From Rhizobium sp. TH2 (GTDB lineage Bacteria; Pseudomonadota; Alphaproteobacteria; Rhizobiales; Rhizobiaceae), in the NCBI RefSeq assembly GCF_024707525.1, contig NZ_CP062231.1:5025501-5089500 (forward strand): a DNA stretch of 64,000 nucleotides. The letters are read 5' to 3'. Numbering within the stretch: the first letter of the stretch is position 1; each line of letters begins with the position of its first letter. The translations under genes and the position numbers were made by a program. Of the stretch, positions 26,479 through 34,313 are shown one piece after another. Below the pieces are notes generated by a model that saw only the letters and a list, made by a program, of their open reading frames with translations, searched no databases and was not told where the DNA came from.

Positions 26479-27579
26479 ATGGATACCGAAGCACCGAATC
26501 CGACCCACTCAGGACCACCGATCATTCATGCGGCCCTGCAAATTGCGCTCGTTGCCTTGCTGCTCTATGCCTGCGGCCGGATTGTCCTGCCATTTGTCGG
26601 CATCCTGCTTTGGTCCGTCGTTCTGGCGGTGATACTTCATCCACTCCATATGCGGCTCAGCACGCGGGTGGGAAACAGCTGGTCGGCTACGATCATTGGC
26701 CTCATCGGTATCGCGTTGATGCTGGTGCCTATGTATATGGTGGTTACTTCGCTGGGCGCATCGATCTATGCGCTCGTCGCGGGTATCCAGGACCATAGCC
26801 TGACCATTCCGCCGCCGCCCGCATGGCTTTCCGGGCTGCCGGTGGTCGGTGAGAAACTGGCCGACGGATGGTCGCTCATCTCGACCAACATGCCCGCGGC
26901 CCTCGCCAAATATGGACCCATGCTGGGTAAAGCTGCCGCTTGGCTGGCGTCGTTTGCCGCCGGGCTGGCATCCGGTGGTCTGTCCCTGGTGCTCTCCATC
27001 GGCATTGCCGCCGTCATCGTTGCCTATGCGGAAGGCGCCAGCGCATTTGCACGACAGCTGATGGGGGTGGTGACCAATGATGCAGCGCGTGGAGCGCACC
27101 TCACCACATTGACGGCTGCGACGGTTCGCGGCGTGGCGACGGGCGTTGTCGGCGTCGCCGTAATTCAGACACTGCTGATCGGGATCGGCTTGTTTGTGAT
27201 GGGCGTTCCGGCAGCCGGTGCCTTGACGCTCATCACGTTCCTGGTGGCGGTCGTGCAGATACCCGCACTCCTTGTCACCATTCCCGTCATCGCCTATGTG
27301 TTTGCAACCGAGGCGACCACGCCCGCGATTATCTTCGCGGTATGGAGCGTCATTGCCGGGCTCAGCGATAACATCCTCAAACCGATCATGCTCGGTCGCG
27401 GACTGGAAGTACCGATGCCGGTCATACTGATCGGTGTCATCGGCGGGATGATCTCGGATGGCCTGCTCGGCCTGTTCATCGGCCCCGTGCTGCTGGCCGT
27501 CGCCTATGTATTGCTCGTTGAATGGTTGAACCCGAACACAGTCGCTGACCATTCCCAGGCCGAAGGTGCGCAGCCATGA
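26479..27579 (+). CDS. AI-2E family transporter (PerM/TqsA-like permease)
   Basis: 366 aa from ATG 26479 (MDTEAPNPTHSG), after a GGGGGG ribosome site; the frame is open from 26386 but the leader is not protein-like. Hydrophobic throughout, with about eight transmembrane helices in the AI-2E pattern: two N-terminal helices, an amphipathic middle region (AWLSGLPVVGEKLADGW), and a conserved C-terminal group (PAAGALTLITFLVAVVQIPALL, LSDNILKPIMLGRG). Family members export autoinducer-2 or exchange Na+/H+. Its stop overlaps the next gene as ATGA. Confidence 0.87.
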   Translation: MDTEAPNPTHSGPPIIHAALQIALVALLLYACGRIVLPFVGILLWSVVLAVILHPLHMRLSTRVGNSWSATIIGLIGIALMLVPMYMVVTSLGASIYALVAGIQDHSLTIPPPPAWLSGLPVVGEKLADGWSLISTNMPAALAKYGPMLGKAAAWLASFAAGLASGGLSLVLSIGIAAVIVAYAEGASAFARQLMGVVTNDAARGAHLTTLTAATVRGVATGVVGVAVIQTLLIGIGLFVMGVPAAGALTLITFLVAVVQIPALLVTIPVIAYVFATEATTPAIIFAVWSVIAGLSDNILKPIMLGRGLEVPMPVILIGVIGGMISDGLLGLFIGPVLLAVAYVLLVEWLNPNTVADHSQAEGAQP

Positions 27580-28010
27580 TCGTCGTTCTTGCCGTGGGGC
27601 TGGCGGCGATGGCCGCGTGCCTCGCGTTCCAGGCAATGGCCTCGGTACTGGCCATTCGCTACTTCGTGCATACCCGTAAACAGCCGCCGTCCGGAAGACG
27701 GTGGCTATCGGTGTTTCTGCAGTTCACGGCACTGATGTCGGTGTTGATGCTCGGAAACGTCGTGCAGGTCGCATTCTGGGCATGGCTTTATGGATTGCTC
27801 GGTGCTTTCCAGGATTTCGAAACCGCCGTGTATTTTTCGGGGGTCACGTTCACATCGCTCGGCTATGGAGACGTGCTGATCGAAGGGCGCGTCCGCCTGC
27901 TCGCCCCGCTCCAGGCTGCCAATGGCCTGATGATGTACGGCATAACCACCGCGCTCTTCTTCGCCATCGTGCAGCAAGCGCTCACGAAATGGGCGGCCGC
28001 ACGGGATTAG
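27576..28010 (+). CDS. Two-transmembrane ion channel protein (Ion_trans_2 type)
   Basis: 144 aa. Hydrophobic segments lie at about 3-28, 50-75 and 112-136, with a pore loop between the last two carrying TSLGYGD (93-99), a potassium-channel selectivity filter. No RCK/TrkA regulatory domain follows, so it is a bare pore that would tetramerise. Its ATG overlaps the stop of the AI-2E transporter gene by 4 bases, so the two are translated together. The stop codon TAG lies at the first bases of a long inverted-repeat element. Confidence 0.85.
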   Translation: MIVVLAVGLAAMAACLAFQAMASVLAIRYFVHTRKQPPSGRRWLSVFLQFTALMSVLMLGNVVQVAFWAWLYGLLGAFQDFETAVYFSGVTFTSLGYGDVLIEGRVRLLAPLQAANGLMMYGITTALFFAIVQQALTKWAAARD

Positions 28011-28346
28011 AGCCTCTTGCATTGAAATGGAACCGGTTCTGTTGGCTCAGGCGGAGTCGCATGTTTGACCGGCCGGCGCGCGTCGTAGCCAAAGCATACG
28101 GCCAAGCCGGCCGGTCAAAGAGGCGGCCCGCTTCAGCCAACCCTCCCGCAGACTTGCTGAAGCAAATCTGCAAGACATTAGAATCGCCGGGCGTCGCGAA
28201 GCGCGCCCGGTGGGCCGGGCATCTTTCCGCCAGGCTCAGAGGCGATTGGCTCGGCCGTACATCTGGGTACGATCTTCGCCAATCGCCTCTGCCCTGACGA
28301 AAACCTGCTCCGGCAGAACCGATTCCATTTCAATGCAAGAGGCTCT
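28009..28346. repeat. 338-bp element with 33-bp terminal inverted repeats
   Basis: The terminal arms 28009-28041 and 28314-28346 match at 32 of 33 bases in inverted orientation (AGAGCCTCTTGCATTGAAAT at the left end). Inside are further inverted pairs: TTTGACCGGCCGGC against GCCGGCCGGTCAAA, and AGAGGCGATTGGC against GCCAATCGCCTCT. No transposase frame is present. A partial copy with the same right end is found at 49955-50026. It begins exactly at the stop codon of the ion-channel gene. 28347-28421 holds no gene. Confidence 0.85.
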
Positions 28347-28421
28347 AGAAGACGTTGAACTCAAATGCTCGGGAACAAGACGGTCCAAGACAGACGGACT
28401 ATTCGACATGACGGAAAGAAC

Positions 28422-28805
28422 TCATCGGACCACAGACTGGGAAGATCTTTTCAACGCGCCAAAAAAGCCGATGATGCGTGCTATTCGCTCCTGTCCAGTG
28501 TCGAGAAATGCTATGTCCAAGCCCTCGGGCAAAGATGATCCATCAGGCATGACGAACGTCCATGCGAAGCGTGCGATCCCATGATGAACATCCACGTCGC
28601 TTGTGCGCAAGATGCGAGCGCCGGGATACTTGCTCTGAATTCCTGCGATGTGCATAAGCAGTTCTTCCACGCCCGTGGCGTGGACCGTGGGGTCCGTGTA
28701 GGTTGCGCCGTCGCTCCAGATCGGTAGCAGCAGCGCCCGACGCTGCTCAGCGTTCTCCGTGGACCAGGCGGCGCAATATGTATCGATGAGAAGCGTCAGC
28801 GGCAT
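28422..28805 (-). CDS. SnoaL/NTF2-like protein
   Basis: 127 aa from ATG 28805 (MPLTLLIDTYCAAWS), preceded by GAGGGA; the frame is open upstream to 29000 but that part overlaps the preceding gene. The pattern is that of a SnoaL-like cone fold: an N-terminal helix followed by LPIWSDGATYTDPTV, then strands DVDVHHGIARFAWTFVMPDG and a C-terminal GLDIAFLD. Such proteins are small isomerases/hydrolases or binding proteins with variable chemistry. It lies 76 bases downstream of the dehydrogenase gene on the same strand and probably shares its HxlR control. Confidence 0.75.
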   Translation of the reverse strand: MPLTLLIDTYCAAWSTENAEQRRALLLPIWSDGATYTDPTVHATGVEELLMHIAGIQSKYPGARILRTSDVDVHHGIARFAWTFVMPDGSSLPEGLDIAFLDTGQERIARIIGFFGALKRSSQSVVR

Positions 28806-28881
28806 TCTATTTCCCTCATTTAGATCTTTGGCGGTGGGCAGGAAACCAACATACGCTGCGTCCTTCCTTGTTTGCCCAACG

Positions 28882-29766
28882 TTATGCAGGTGCTCCCAGA
28901 AATTGCGATAGTGCCGCAAAATCCTCATGTAGCTGGCCGGCCGCAATCGCCCGTTGGAAAATCGCGTCGTAGCCTTGGACCACGGCACGATCGATGTCAC
29001 GCGCCTCCATCAGCTCAAGAAGATGCTGGAATGAGCCGTAATGTGCGGAAATTGACGAGAGCGTCTCGTCGTCGCTGGCAAAACGGCCAGCATTTGCCCG
29101 CTTGACGAGATCGGCCACAAGCCCCTCGACAACCGGGGCCGTCGCGGTCCGCTGCTGCGCCAGGTCGCCGAGTTCGATCTCTTCGGCCCGGCACACGGCG
29201 ATGGCATGAAGCGTTCCAAACAGAGCGCCCCACATGAGTGCAAGCAGCGCGCTATCAAGCGCGTTTGCGCGTCCCGGCTCGTCCCCGACGTGTTGAACGT
29301 TGCCGCCCAGGGCACGGAACACGCCTTCGTTTGCTTTAAAGGCCTGAACCGGCCCCGAGACCAGGATCGTCCCCGCATCCGTGCCGATGAAATCGGGCGT
29401 CGCCATGATCGCGCCATCGAGATAGCTGGCTCCGTGCTCAACACACCATTTGGCTGCCGCGCGTGCGCCTTGCGGCGTCCCGGACGTGAGTTCCACGATC
29501 AGCTTGCCGCGAACGGCTGAAGCAATGGCATGGTTGTGCAGAATTGCTGCCGTTGCTCGATAGTCGCTTATGTTCACGATGATAATCTCTGCCGTGCTTA
29601 CCGCCTCCAGCAGGGAGAGAGCAACGGTTGCGCCGAGCGCAGCCAGCGGTTCGGCCTTTTGTATTGTCCTGTTCCAGACCGTCGTGCGGTGGCCCGCTTG
29701 AAGCAGGGCCCGGGCGAGTGCGGAGCCCATGCGGCCGGTTCCCACAATAGCGATTGAACGCTTCAT
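28882..29766 (-). CDS. NAD(P)-dependent dehydrogenase of the imine reductase / beta-hydroxyacid dehydrogenase type
   Basis: 294 aa from ATG 29766, 6 bases after GGAG; the open frame to 29949 includes the promoter region. The Rossmann nucleotide loop IVGTGRMGSALARAL is at the N-terminus, followed by TTVWNRT, where Arg/Thr after the second strand suggests NADPH. The catalytic Lys of 3-hydroxyisobutyrate dehydrogenases is replaced (GRANALDSALLALM), which points to the imine-reductase-like branch. The substrate is unknown. It diverges from an HxlR-type regulator. Confidence 0.8.
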   Translation of the reverse strand: MKRSIAIVGTGRMGSALARALLQAGHRTTVWNRTIQKAEPLAALGATVALSLLEAVSTAEIIIVNISDYRATAAILHNHAIASAVRGKLIVELTSGTPQGARAAAKWCVEHGASYLDGAIMATPDFIGTDAGTILVSGPVQAFKANEGVFRALGGNVQHVGDEPGRANALDSALLALMWGALFGTLHAIAVCRAEEIELGDLAQQRTATAPVVEGLVADLVKRANAGRFASDDETLSSISAHYGSFQHLLELMEARDIDRAVVQGYDAIFQRAIAAGQLHEDFAALSQFLGAPA

Positions 29767-29893
29767 TCCAGCTCTCCATATCAAGTTGTGCGGCACGGCG
29801 CGCGTTTGCTGTGACTTTTGGAAATATGCTGAAATGGACGACACACAATACGCACCCGGGCGTAAGTGGTGACCAGACGGTAAGGAGAGCACC

Positions 29894-30262
29894 ATGAACA
29901 AATCGACCGACAACGGCTTCGCGACGGCCGTCAGGATGACTGAAGGCAAATGGAAACTGGATATCCTCTGCGAGCTTGGAAGGGCGTCGCGCCGATTCGG
30001 GCGATTGAAGCAGTCAATCCCCGGGGTCAGTGAAAAGATGCTGGCGCAGCAATTGCGTGAACTGGAGACCGATGGGCTTGTCGACCGGAAAGTCTATTCG
30101 GAGACGCCGGCCAAAGTGGTCTATTCGTTGACGGAACGCGGTGCGGCGCTCAATGCCGCGGCAGGCTCATTATGCAGCTGGGGCGAGCAATTCGGTCTTC
30201 ACGGCGGAGCTCGGATGGACACCCCGAGCAATGCGGAAAATGCCTACGACGAGATACGGTAG
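29894..30262 (+). CDS. HxlR-family transcriptional regulator
   Basis: 122 aa. Winged helix-turn-helix of the HxlR (DUF24) family: GKWKLDILCELGRASRRFGRL, then the recognition segment SEKMLAQQLRELETDGLVDRK and wing VYSLTERGAAL. HxlR proteins respond to aldehydes, quinones or redox stress and usually control the adjacent divergent gene, here the dehydrogenase and SnoaL pair. The 127-base divergent gap contains a TACGC/GCGTA inverted pair at 29849-29864 as a weak operator candidate. Only two Cys are present (one near residue 24, one near 95). Confidence 0.85.
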   Translation: MNKSTDNGFATAVRMTEGKWKLDILCELGRASRRFGRLKQSIPGVSEKMLAQQLRELETDGLVDRKVYSETPAKVVYSLTERGAALNAAAGSLCSWGEQFGLHGGARMDTPSNAENAYDEIR

Positions 30263-30295
30263 CAGGCTTTAATTGCGGCATCGCGCAAACAAGGA

Positions 30296-30380
30296 TGGTG
30301 CCCCATGCCGGAGTCGAACCAGCACTCCTTTCGGAACTCGATTTTGAGTCGAGCGCGTCTACCAATTCCGCCAATGGGGC
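30296..30380 (-). tRNA. tRNA-Leu (anticodon CAA)
   Basis: The 85-base minus-strand gene folds as a class II tRNA: acceptor GCCCCAT pairs with ATGGGGC, anticodon stem CTCGA/TCGAG encloses the loop CTCAAAA, giving anticodon CAA for UUG codons. A long variable arm and the T arm GGTTCGACTCC follow. The CCA end is encoded (30296-30298). Its 3' end faces the accessory genes at 25-30 kb. Confidence 0.96.
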
Positions 30381-30449
30381 ATAAGGGAAGGTAACAGCGG
30401 CGGACTATACGAATGACATCAGGTTGGTCAACCGGTTTTTGAGCCGCGG

Positions 30450-31406
30450 TCAGGCGCTCGCCGCGTTGAGATCCGTCATGTCTTCTTCGGTCAGCGTGAG
30501 ACTGGCCGCGCGCGAAAAACTTGCGACCTGATCGGAGCGGGTGGCGCTGGCGATCGGGGCGGTGACGCCGGGGCGGGCCATCAGCCAGGCAAGCGCCACT
30601 TCCGCCAGCAGCGCATTTTGCCGGTAGGCGACCTGATCGAGTGCGGCGAGGATTTTCAGGCCGCGTGGGTTGAGATATTTCGCCATGCCGCCGCCGCGCT
30701 GGCTTTTGCCGAAATCGGCCTCGCTGCGGTATTTGCCGGTCAGGAAGCCGGATGCCAGGCCGTAGTAATTGACCACGCCCAACCCCTCGCGGATGCAGAG
30801 ATCCGCCAGCGGCCCCTCGAAACCCGACCGGGCATAGAGATTGTATTCCGGCTGCAGCACCTGATAGGCCGGCAATCCATTGTCCTTGGCGACCTTGAGC
30901 GCCTCGCCGAGTTGCGCCGCGTTCAGGTTCGAGCAGCCGATCGCTTTCACCTTGCCGGCCTCGATCAGCTTGTCATAGGCGCCGAGCGTCTCGGCATAGG
31001 GCGTGTCCGGGTCCGGCCAATGCGAGAAATAGAGATCGATCCGTTCGACCCCGAGCCGTTTCAGCGAATTCTCGACCTCTTCCAGGATCCAGCGGGCCGA
31101 CAGGTCCTTTTTCGTCATCGAAGGGCTCATCGGTGAGCCGACCTTGGTGAACACCACTGTTTTGTCGCGCTTACCCGGATTGGCCTTCAGCCAGCTGCCG
31201 ATGATCGTCTCGGATTCGCCGCCCTTGTTACCGGGCACCCAGGTGGAATAGGAATCAGCAGTATCGATCGCATTGAATCCATGGTCGACGAAGGCATCGA
31301 GAATCTTGAAGCTTTCCCGTTCGTTCAGCGTCCATCCGAATACGTTTCCGCCCAATACGAGCGGGGCGATCTCAAAGCCGGTATTTCCGAGCGGACGCCT
31401 TTCCAT
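30450..31406 (-). CDS. Aldo/keto reductase
   Basis: 318 aa TIM-barrel NADPH oxidoreductase. The catalytic tetrad is visible: Asp and Tyr in FNAIDTADSY (the Tyr follows directly), Lys in VVFTKVG, His in LYFSHWPDP. The sequence (RRPLGNTGFEIAPLVLGGNVFGW, GGESETIIGSW) places it in the YajO/Tas-like group that reduces aldehydes and ketones of broad range. It is monocistronic; the stop is about 70 bases from the tRNA. The specific substrate is unknown. Confidence 0.9.
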   Translation of the reverse strand: MERRPLGNTGFEIAPLVLGGNVFGWTLNERESFKILDAFVDHGFNAIDTADSYSTWVPGNKGGESETIIGSWLKANPGKRDKTVVFTKVGSPMSPSMTKKDLSARWILEEVENSLKRLGVERIDLYFSHWPDPDTPYAETLGAYDKLIEAGKVKAIGCSNLNAAQLGEALKVAKDNGLPAYQVLQPEYNLYARSGFEGPLADLCIREGLGVVNYYGLASGFLTGKYRSEADFGKSQRGGGMAKYLNPRGLKILAALDQVAYRQNALLAEVALAWLMARPGVTAPIASATRSDQVASFSRAASLTLTEEDMTDLNAASA

Positions 31407-31561
31407 GCAAAACTCCCTTGTTTTCTCCGAGTTTAAGGGGGCAGCGGCGCCCCGGCAATGACAATCGCGTGAAACATGCTGCGCCGCATTATCGCCCCGG
31501 TTTACAAGCAGCCTCGCCCGAGCCTATGAACGAAATCCAAACTCGCCAACGGGACGTGCCG

Positions 31562-32149
31562 ATGCTGAAAAGCCTTTACGACTGGACCATGCGGCTCGCC
31601 GAGCGTCCCTCCGCCGAAATCTGGCTTTTCGTCATTGCCTTCATCGAGAGTTCGATTTTCCTGGTACCGGCGGAAGTGCTGTTCCTGCCAATGGCGATCG
31701 CCAATCCCAAAAAGGTCTGGCGCTACGGCATCATTGCTTCCGTGGGCTCGATCCTCGGCGGCGTGGCGGGCTGGATGATCGGCTATTTCGCCTTCGCGAC
31801 AATCGCAGCCCCAGTGCTCGAATTCTACGGCAAGCTCGATGAATTCGAGGCGATGAAGAATGGCATCGACATCAACCTAATCCTGCTGTTCCTGATCACA
31901 TCGGGCGCCGCGCATCTGCCGCCGCTCAAGGTGGTAACGATCTTGTCAGGCGTGCTTCACGTGAATCTGCTGTTGTTCTTCGTCGCGGCCGTGGTCGCGC
32001 GCGGCGGCAAGTTCATGTTGCTCTCGTGGCTGTTTGCGAAATACGGCGTGTCGATCCGTGATTTCATCGAAAAACGCCTCAATTGGCTGGCAGGACTGGC
32101 GGCCGGCCTGCTGATCGCCGCATATCTTGTTTATCTGTACCTGAAATAG
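31562..32149 (+). CDS. YqaA/SNARE-associated (VTT) family membrane protein
   Basis: 195 aa from ATG 31562 (MLKSLYDWTMRLAERPSA), with GGGA before it; ATG 31526 would add 12 residues. Four or five hydrophobic segments are seen, including the IESSIFLVPAEVLFLP region and GGVAGWMIGYFAF, which carry the VTT-domain glycine pattern of DedA/YqaA proteins, and a C-terminal helix pair. Such proteins are linked to lipid scrambling and membrane integrity, without proven substrate here. dsbB follows 13 bases on, probably in one transcript. Confidence 0.85.
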   Translation: MLKSLYDWTMRLAERPSAEIWLFVIAFIESSIFLVPAEVLFLPMAIANPKKVWRYGIIASVGSILGGVAGWMIGYFAFATIAAPVLEFYGKLDEFEAMKNGIDINLILLFLITSGAAHLPPLKVVTILSGVLHVNLLLFFVAAVVARGGKFMLLSWLFAKYGVSIRDFIEKRLNWLAGLAAGLLIAAYLVYLYLK

Positions 32150-32162
32150 CCGGAAACGCCCC

Positions 32163-32687
32163 ATGACCACGACCTCGCTTGCCATGCCCGCAACATCCCG
32201 CGCCATGCTGTGGCCGGCGGTCCTGCTGACGTCAGGCATGGCCGTCGTCATCCTCTCGGCGCTCGGCTTCGAGCATATCGGCCACTATATCCCATGCGCG
32301 CTCTGCCTCATGCAGCGCTGGCCATATTACGTCGGCATCCCGATCGCCCTGCTGGCAGTGCTCTCCTCGGCGATGAACGCGCCGCCCGCCGTCACCCGCA
32401 CGCTGCTGCTGCTGGCGGGACTTGCTATGCTGGTTGGCGCCGGCATGGGCGTCTATCACGCCGGCGTCGAGTGGAAATTCTGGGAAGGTCCGGCGACATG
32501 CGCGACCTCCGCCAACGCAATCTCCAACAACGCCGCCGACCTGCTCAACGATCTCAACACCCAACACGGCCCGTCCTGCACTGATGCGACGCTACGGGTG
32601 CTGGGACTGTCGTTTGCTGGGTGGAACGTGATTACGAGCCTCATCCTGGCGGGGATTGCCGTATTTGGGGCGACGCGGAAGGCCTAG
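32163..32687 (+). CDS. dsbB: Disulfide bond formation protein B
   Basis: Inner-membrane quinone reductase that reoxidises DsbA. 174 aa with four transmembrane helices. The first periplasmic loop holds the quinone-linked CALC pair (Cys45, Cys48) followed by MQRWPYY, with the conserved Arg after the second Cys. The second loop holds Cys113 (ATCAT) and Cys139 (GPSC). All four catalytic Cys are present. It follows the YqaA-like gene by 13 bases and is followed by two stacked palindromic elements. Confidence 0.93.
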   Translation: MTTTSLAMPATSRAMLWPAVLLTSGMAVVILSALGFEHIGHYIPCALCLMQRWPYYVGIPIALLAVLSSAMNAPPAVTRTLLLLAGLAMLVGAGMGVYHAGVEWKFWEGPATCATSANAISNNAADLLNDLNTQHGPSCTDATLRVLGLSFAGWNVITSLILAGIAVFGATRKA

Positions 32688-32700
32688 CAGATTCAAGAAA

Positions 32701-32861
32701 GACCCCGCCCCGAAACCCCTCCCCACAAGGGGGAGGGGCCAATCGGTGGTACCCTCATCGCCACAACAGCAATGTCGCCGTAAGTGGAACGGCGATTGAG
32801 GCATGACGAGAGCGGCAAGTTAAGCCCCTCCCCCTTGTGGGGAGGGGTTTGGGGCGGGGTC
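32701..32861. repeat. Long inverted repeat with 38/39-bp arms
   Basis: The left arm 32701-32739 and right arm 32824-32861 are reverse complements apart from one missing base, around an 84-base spacer. Each arm holds its own hairpin (CCCCTCCCC ... GGGGAGGGG type). It starts 13 bases after the dsbB stop and could fold as a transcription end. This is an intergenic palindrome of the kind widespread in rhizobia; there is no gene within. Confidence 0.88.
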
Positions 32862-32886
32862 TTTGCCCCAACCGCGACGCTGCCCC

Positions 32887-33004
32887 GCGTTCTTCAAGCT
32901 GAGTCGAAAACGGCGAATTTCGAGAACCGGCGCGCAGCGTACTTTTCGTACGTGAGCACCGGAAGCGCGGAAAGTCGCCGTTTGCAGCCCAGCTTGAAGA
33001 ACGC
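32887..33004. repeat. Second inverted repeat with partly conserved arms
   Basis: The ends GCGTTCTTCAAGCT (from 32887) and AGCTTGAAGAACGC (to 33004) are exact reverse complements of 14 bases, and the match continues imperfectly inward to the AACGGCG/CGCCGTT pair. The centre contains a small palindrome (GTACTTTTCGTAC). It abuts the stop of the HNH nuclease gene with one base between, and is distinct in sequence from the repeat just to its left. Confidence 0.82.
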
Positions 33005-33005
33005 G

Positions 33006-33563
33006 CTACGGCTGCAGTTCGGTATCCCAGTAGAGATAGTCCACCCAGCTTTCATGCAGATAGTTCGGCGGGAAGTGGCGGCCGTTATTGTGCAGGTCCT
33101 GCACCGTCGGCCGGTAGGGCTTCTGGTGTGGGAACATGCCGGCCTGCTTGGGCAGCTTCGAGCCCTTGCGCAGGTTGCAGGGCGCGCAGGCAGTGACGAC
33201 ATTTTCCCATGTCGTCTGGCCGCCCTTGGCGCGCGGGGTGACGTGGTCGAAGGTCAGGTCATCCTCGTCGCCGCAATACTGGCATTCGAACTTGTCGCGC
33301 AGGAACACGTTGAAGCGCGTGAAGGCCGGAAAGCGCGACGGCTGGACATAGGACTTGAGGCAGACCACGCTCGGCAGCTTCATGGAGAAGCTCGGCGAGG
33401 ACACCGCCTGCTCATATTCCGCGATGATATTGACCCGGTCGAGGAACACCGCCTTGATCGCATCCTGCCAGGACCACAGCGACAAAGGGTAATAGCTTAG
33501 CGGCCTGTAATCCGCATTGAGGACCAGGGCTGGAAGCGACTGGGGTGATACTGCAATCGTCAA
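33006..33563 (-). CDS. HNH endonuclease family protein
   Basis: 185 aa. The HNH/zinc-finger core spans about 90-140: FECQYCGDEDDLTFDHVTPRAKGG, then NVVTACAPCNLRKG. Two CxxC pairs bind zinc, and DH plus the later Asn supply the metal site. The N-terminal segment (LVLNADYRPLSYYPLSLWSWQDAI) is the standard opening of a chromosomal HNH family found across Bacteria and not tied to restriction or phage. The biological role is unknown. Confidence 0.87.
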   Translation of the reverse strand: MTIAVSPQSLPALVLNADYRPLSYYPLSLWSWQDAIKAVFLDRVNIIAEYEQAVSSPSFSMKLPSVVCLKSYVQPSRFPAFTRFNVFLRDKFECQYCGDEDDLTFDHVTPRAKGGQTTWENVVTACAPCNLRKGSKLPKQAGMFPHQKPYRPTVQDLHNNGRHFPPNYLHESWVDYLYWDTELQP

Positions 33564-33667
33564 GTCCTACTCCCTGATCGATTCGAATTCCCTGCTTCTT
33601 CATACTAGGCGTATTGCAACAGGATTGTGAAGCCCTGAAAAGAATACGTTTTTCGCAATTACTGCTT

Positions 33668-34309
33668 TTATACAACCGGGATTGCGTCACGCTTGTGCTG
33701 GACAGCATAGTACGCCCAAAGCACACGCGCAGCAATCGACCGGCAGGGCTGCCAGCGGGTCGCCATGGCGCGCAAGGCCTTGTCACCCGGGCGTGGGGAC
33801 AGGCCGAAGGCGCTGCCCGCAGCACTTTGCAGCGCCACATCGCCCGAAGGGAAGATGTCCGGGTGACCGGCGCAGAACAGCAGGAAGACCTCCGCCGACC
33901 ATGGCCCGATGCCCTTCACCGCCGTCAGTGTGGCGATGGCTTCGCTAGCCGGCAGGTAGGCGGCAGTCTCCAGAACCAGCCCATCGGTACAGGCCCGCGC
34001 CAATCCGCGCAACGTGCTTTCCTTGGCGCCGGAAAGACCCACTGACCGCAGTTCCTCGACCGAATGGGCGAGGATGTTCTCCGCCGTCACCATTCCCGTC
34101 AACACTTCGAGCCGGCCCCAGATCGCATCGGCCGAGGCGCGTGAAACCATCTGCGAGACGATGATATGTGCCAATCCCTCATAGCCCGGTGGGCGGTGGC
34201 GGAGCGGAATGGCACCTGCGCGCGCAATCACCGGCGCGAAGGCCGGATCGATCTCGGCGAGTGCTAACGCGGCCGCCGCGATATCGGCCTCGGTCCTGAT
34301 CGGCTGCAT
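33668..34309 (-). CDS. DNA-3-methyladenine glycosylase (AlkA-like, HhH-GPD)
   Basis: 213 aa from ATG 34309 (MQPIRTEADIAAAALA), the family start; the longer frame lies within gloB. It removes alkylated purines in base excision repair. The helix-hairpin-helix segment LTAVKGIGPWSAEVFLLF and the catalytic Asp a little further on (FPSGDVALQ) are present. Unlike E. coli AlkA it lacks the N-terminal TATA-box-like domain, as in most alphaproteobacterial homologues. It starts 4 bases after the gloB stop, so the two form an operon. Confidence 0.87.
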   Translation of the reverse strand: MQPIRTEADIAAAALALAEIDPAFAPVIARAGAIPLRHRPPGYEGLAHIIVSQMVSRASADAIWGRLEVLTGMVTAENILAHSVEELRSVGLSGAKESTLRGLARACTDGLVLETAAYLPASEAIATLTAVKGIGPWSAEVFLLFCAGHPDIFPSGDVALQSAAGSAFGLSPRPGDKALRAMATRWQPCRSIAARVLWAYYAVQHKRDAIPVV

Positions 34310-34313
34310 CGGA

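Noticed and set aside
29849..29864. TACGC/GCGTA inverted pair as a definite HxlR operator
   Set aside because: Five-base arms are within chance expectation in a 127-base gap; noted only as a candidate within the regulator entry.
25200..30296. Search for a second copy of the tRNA-Leu 3' end as an attachment site
   Set aside because: No repeat of the tRNA 3' sequence and no integrase were seen, so an integrated element is not claimed.
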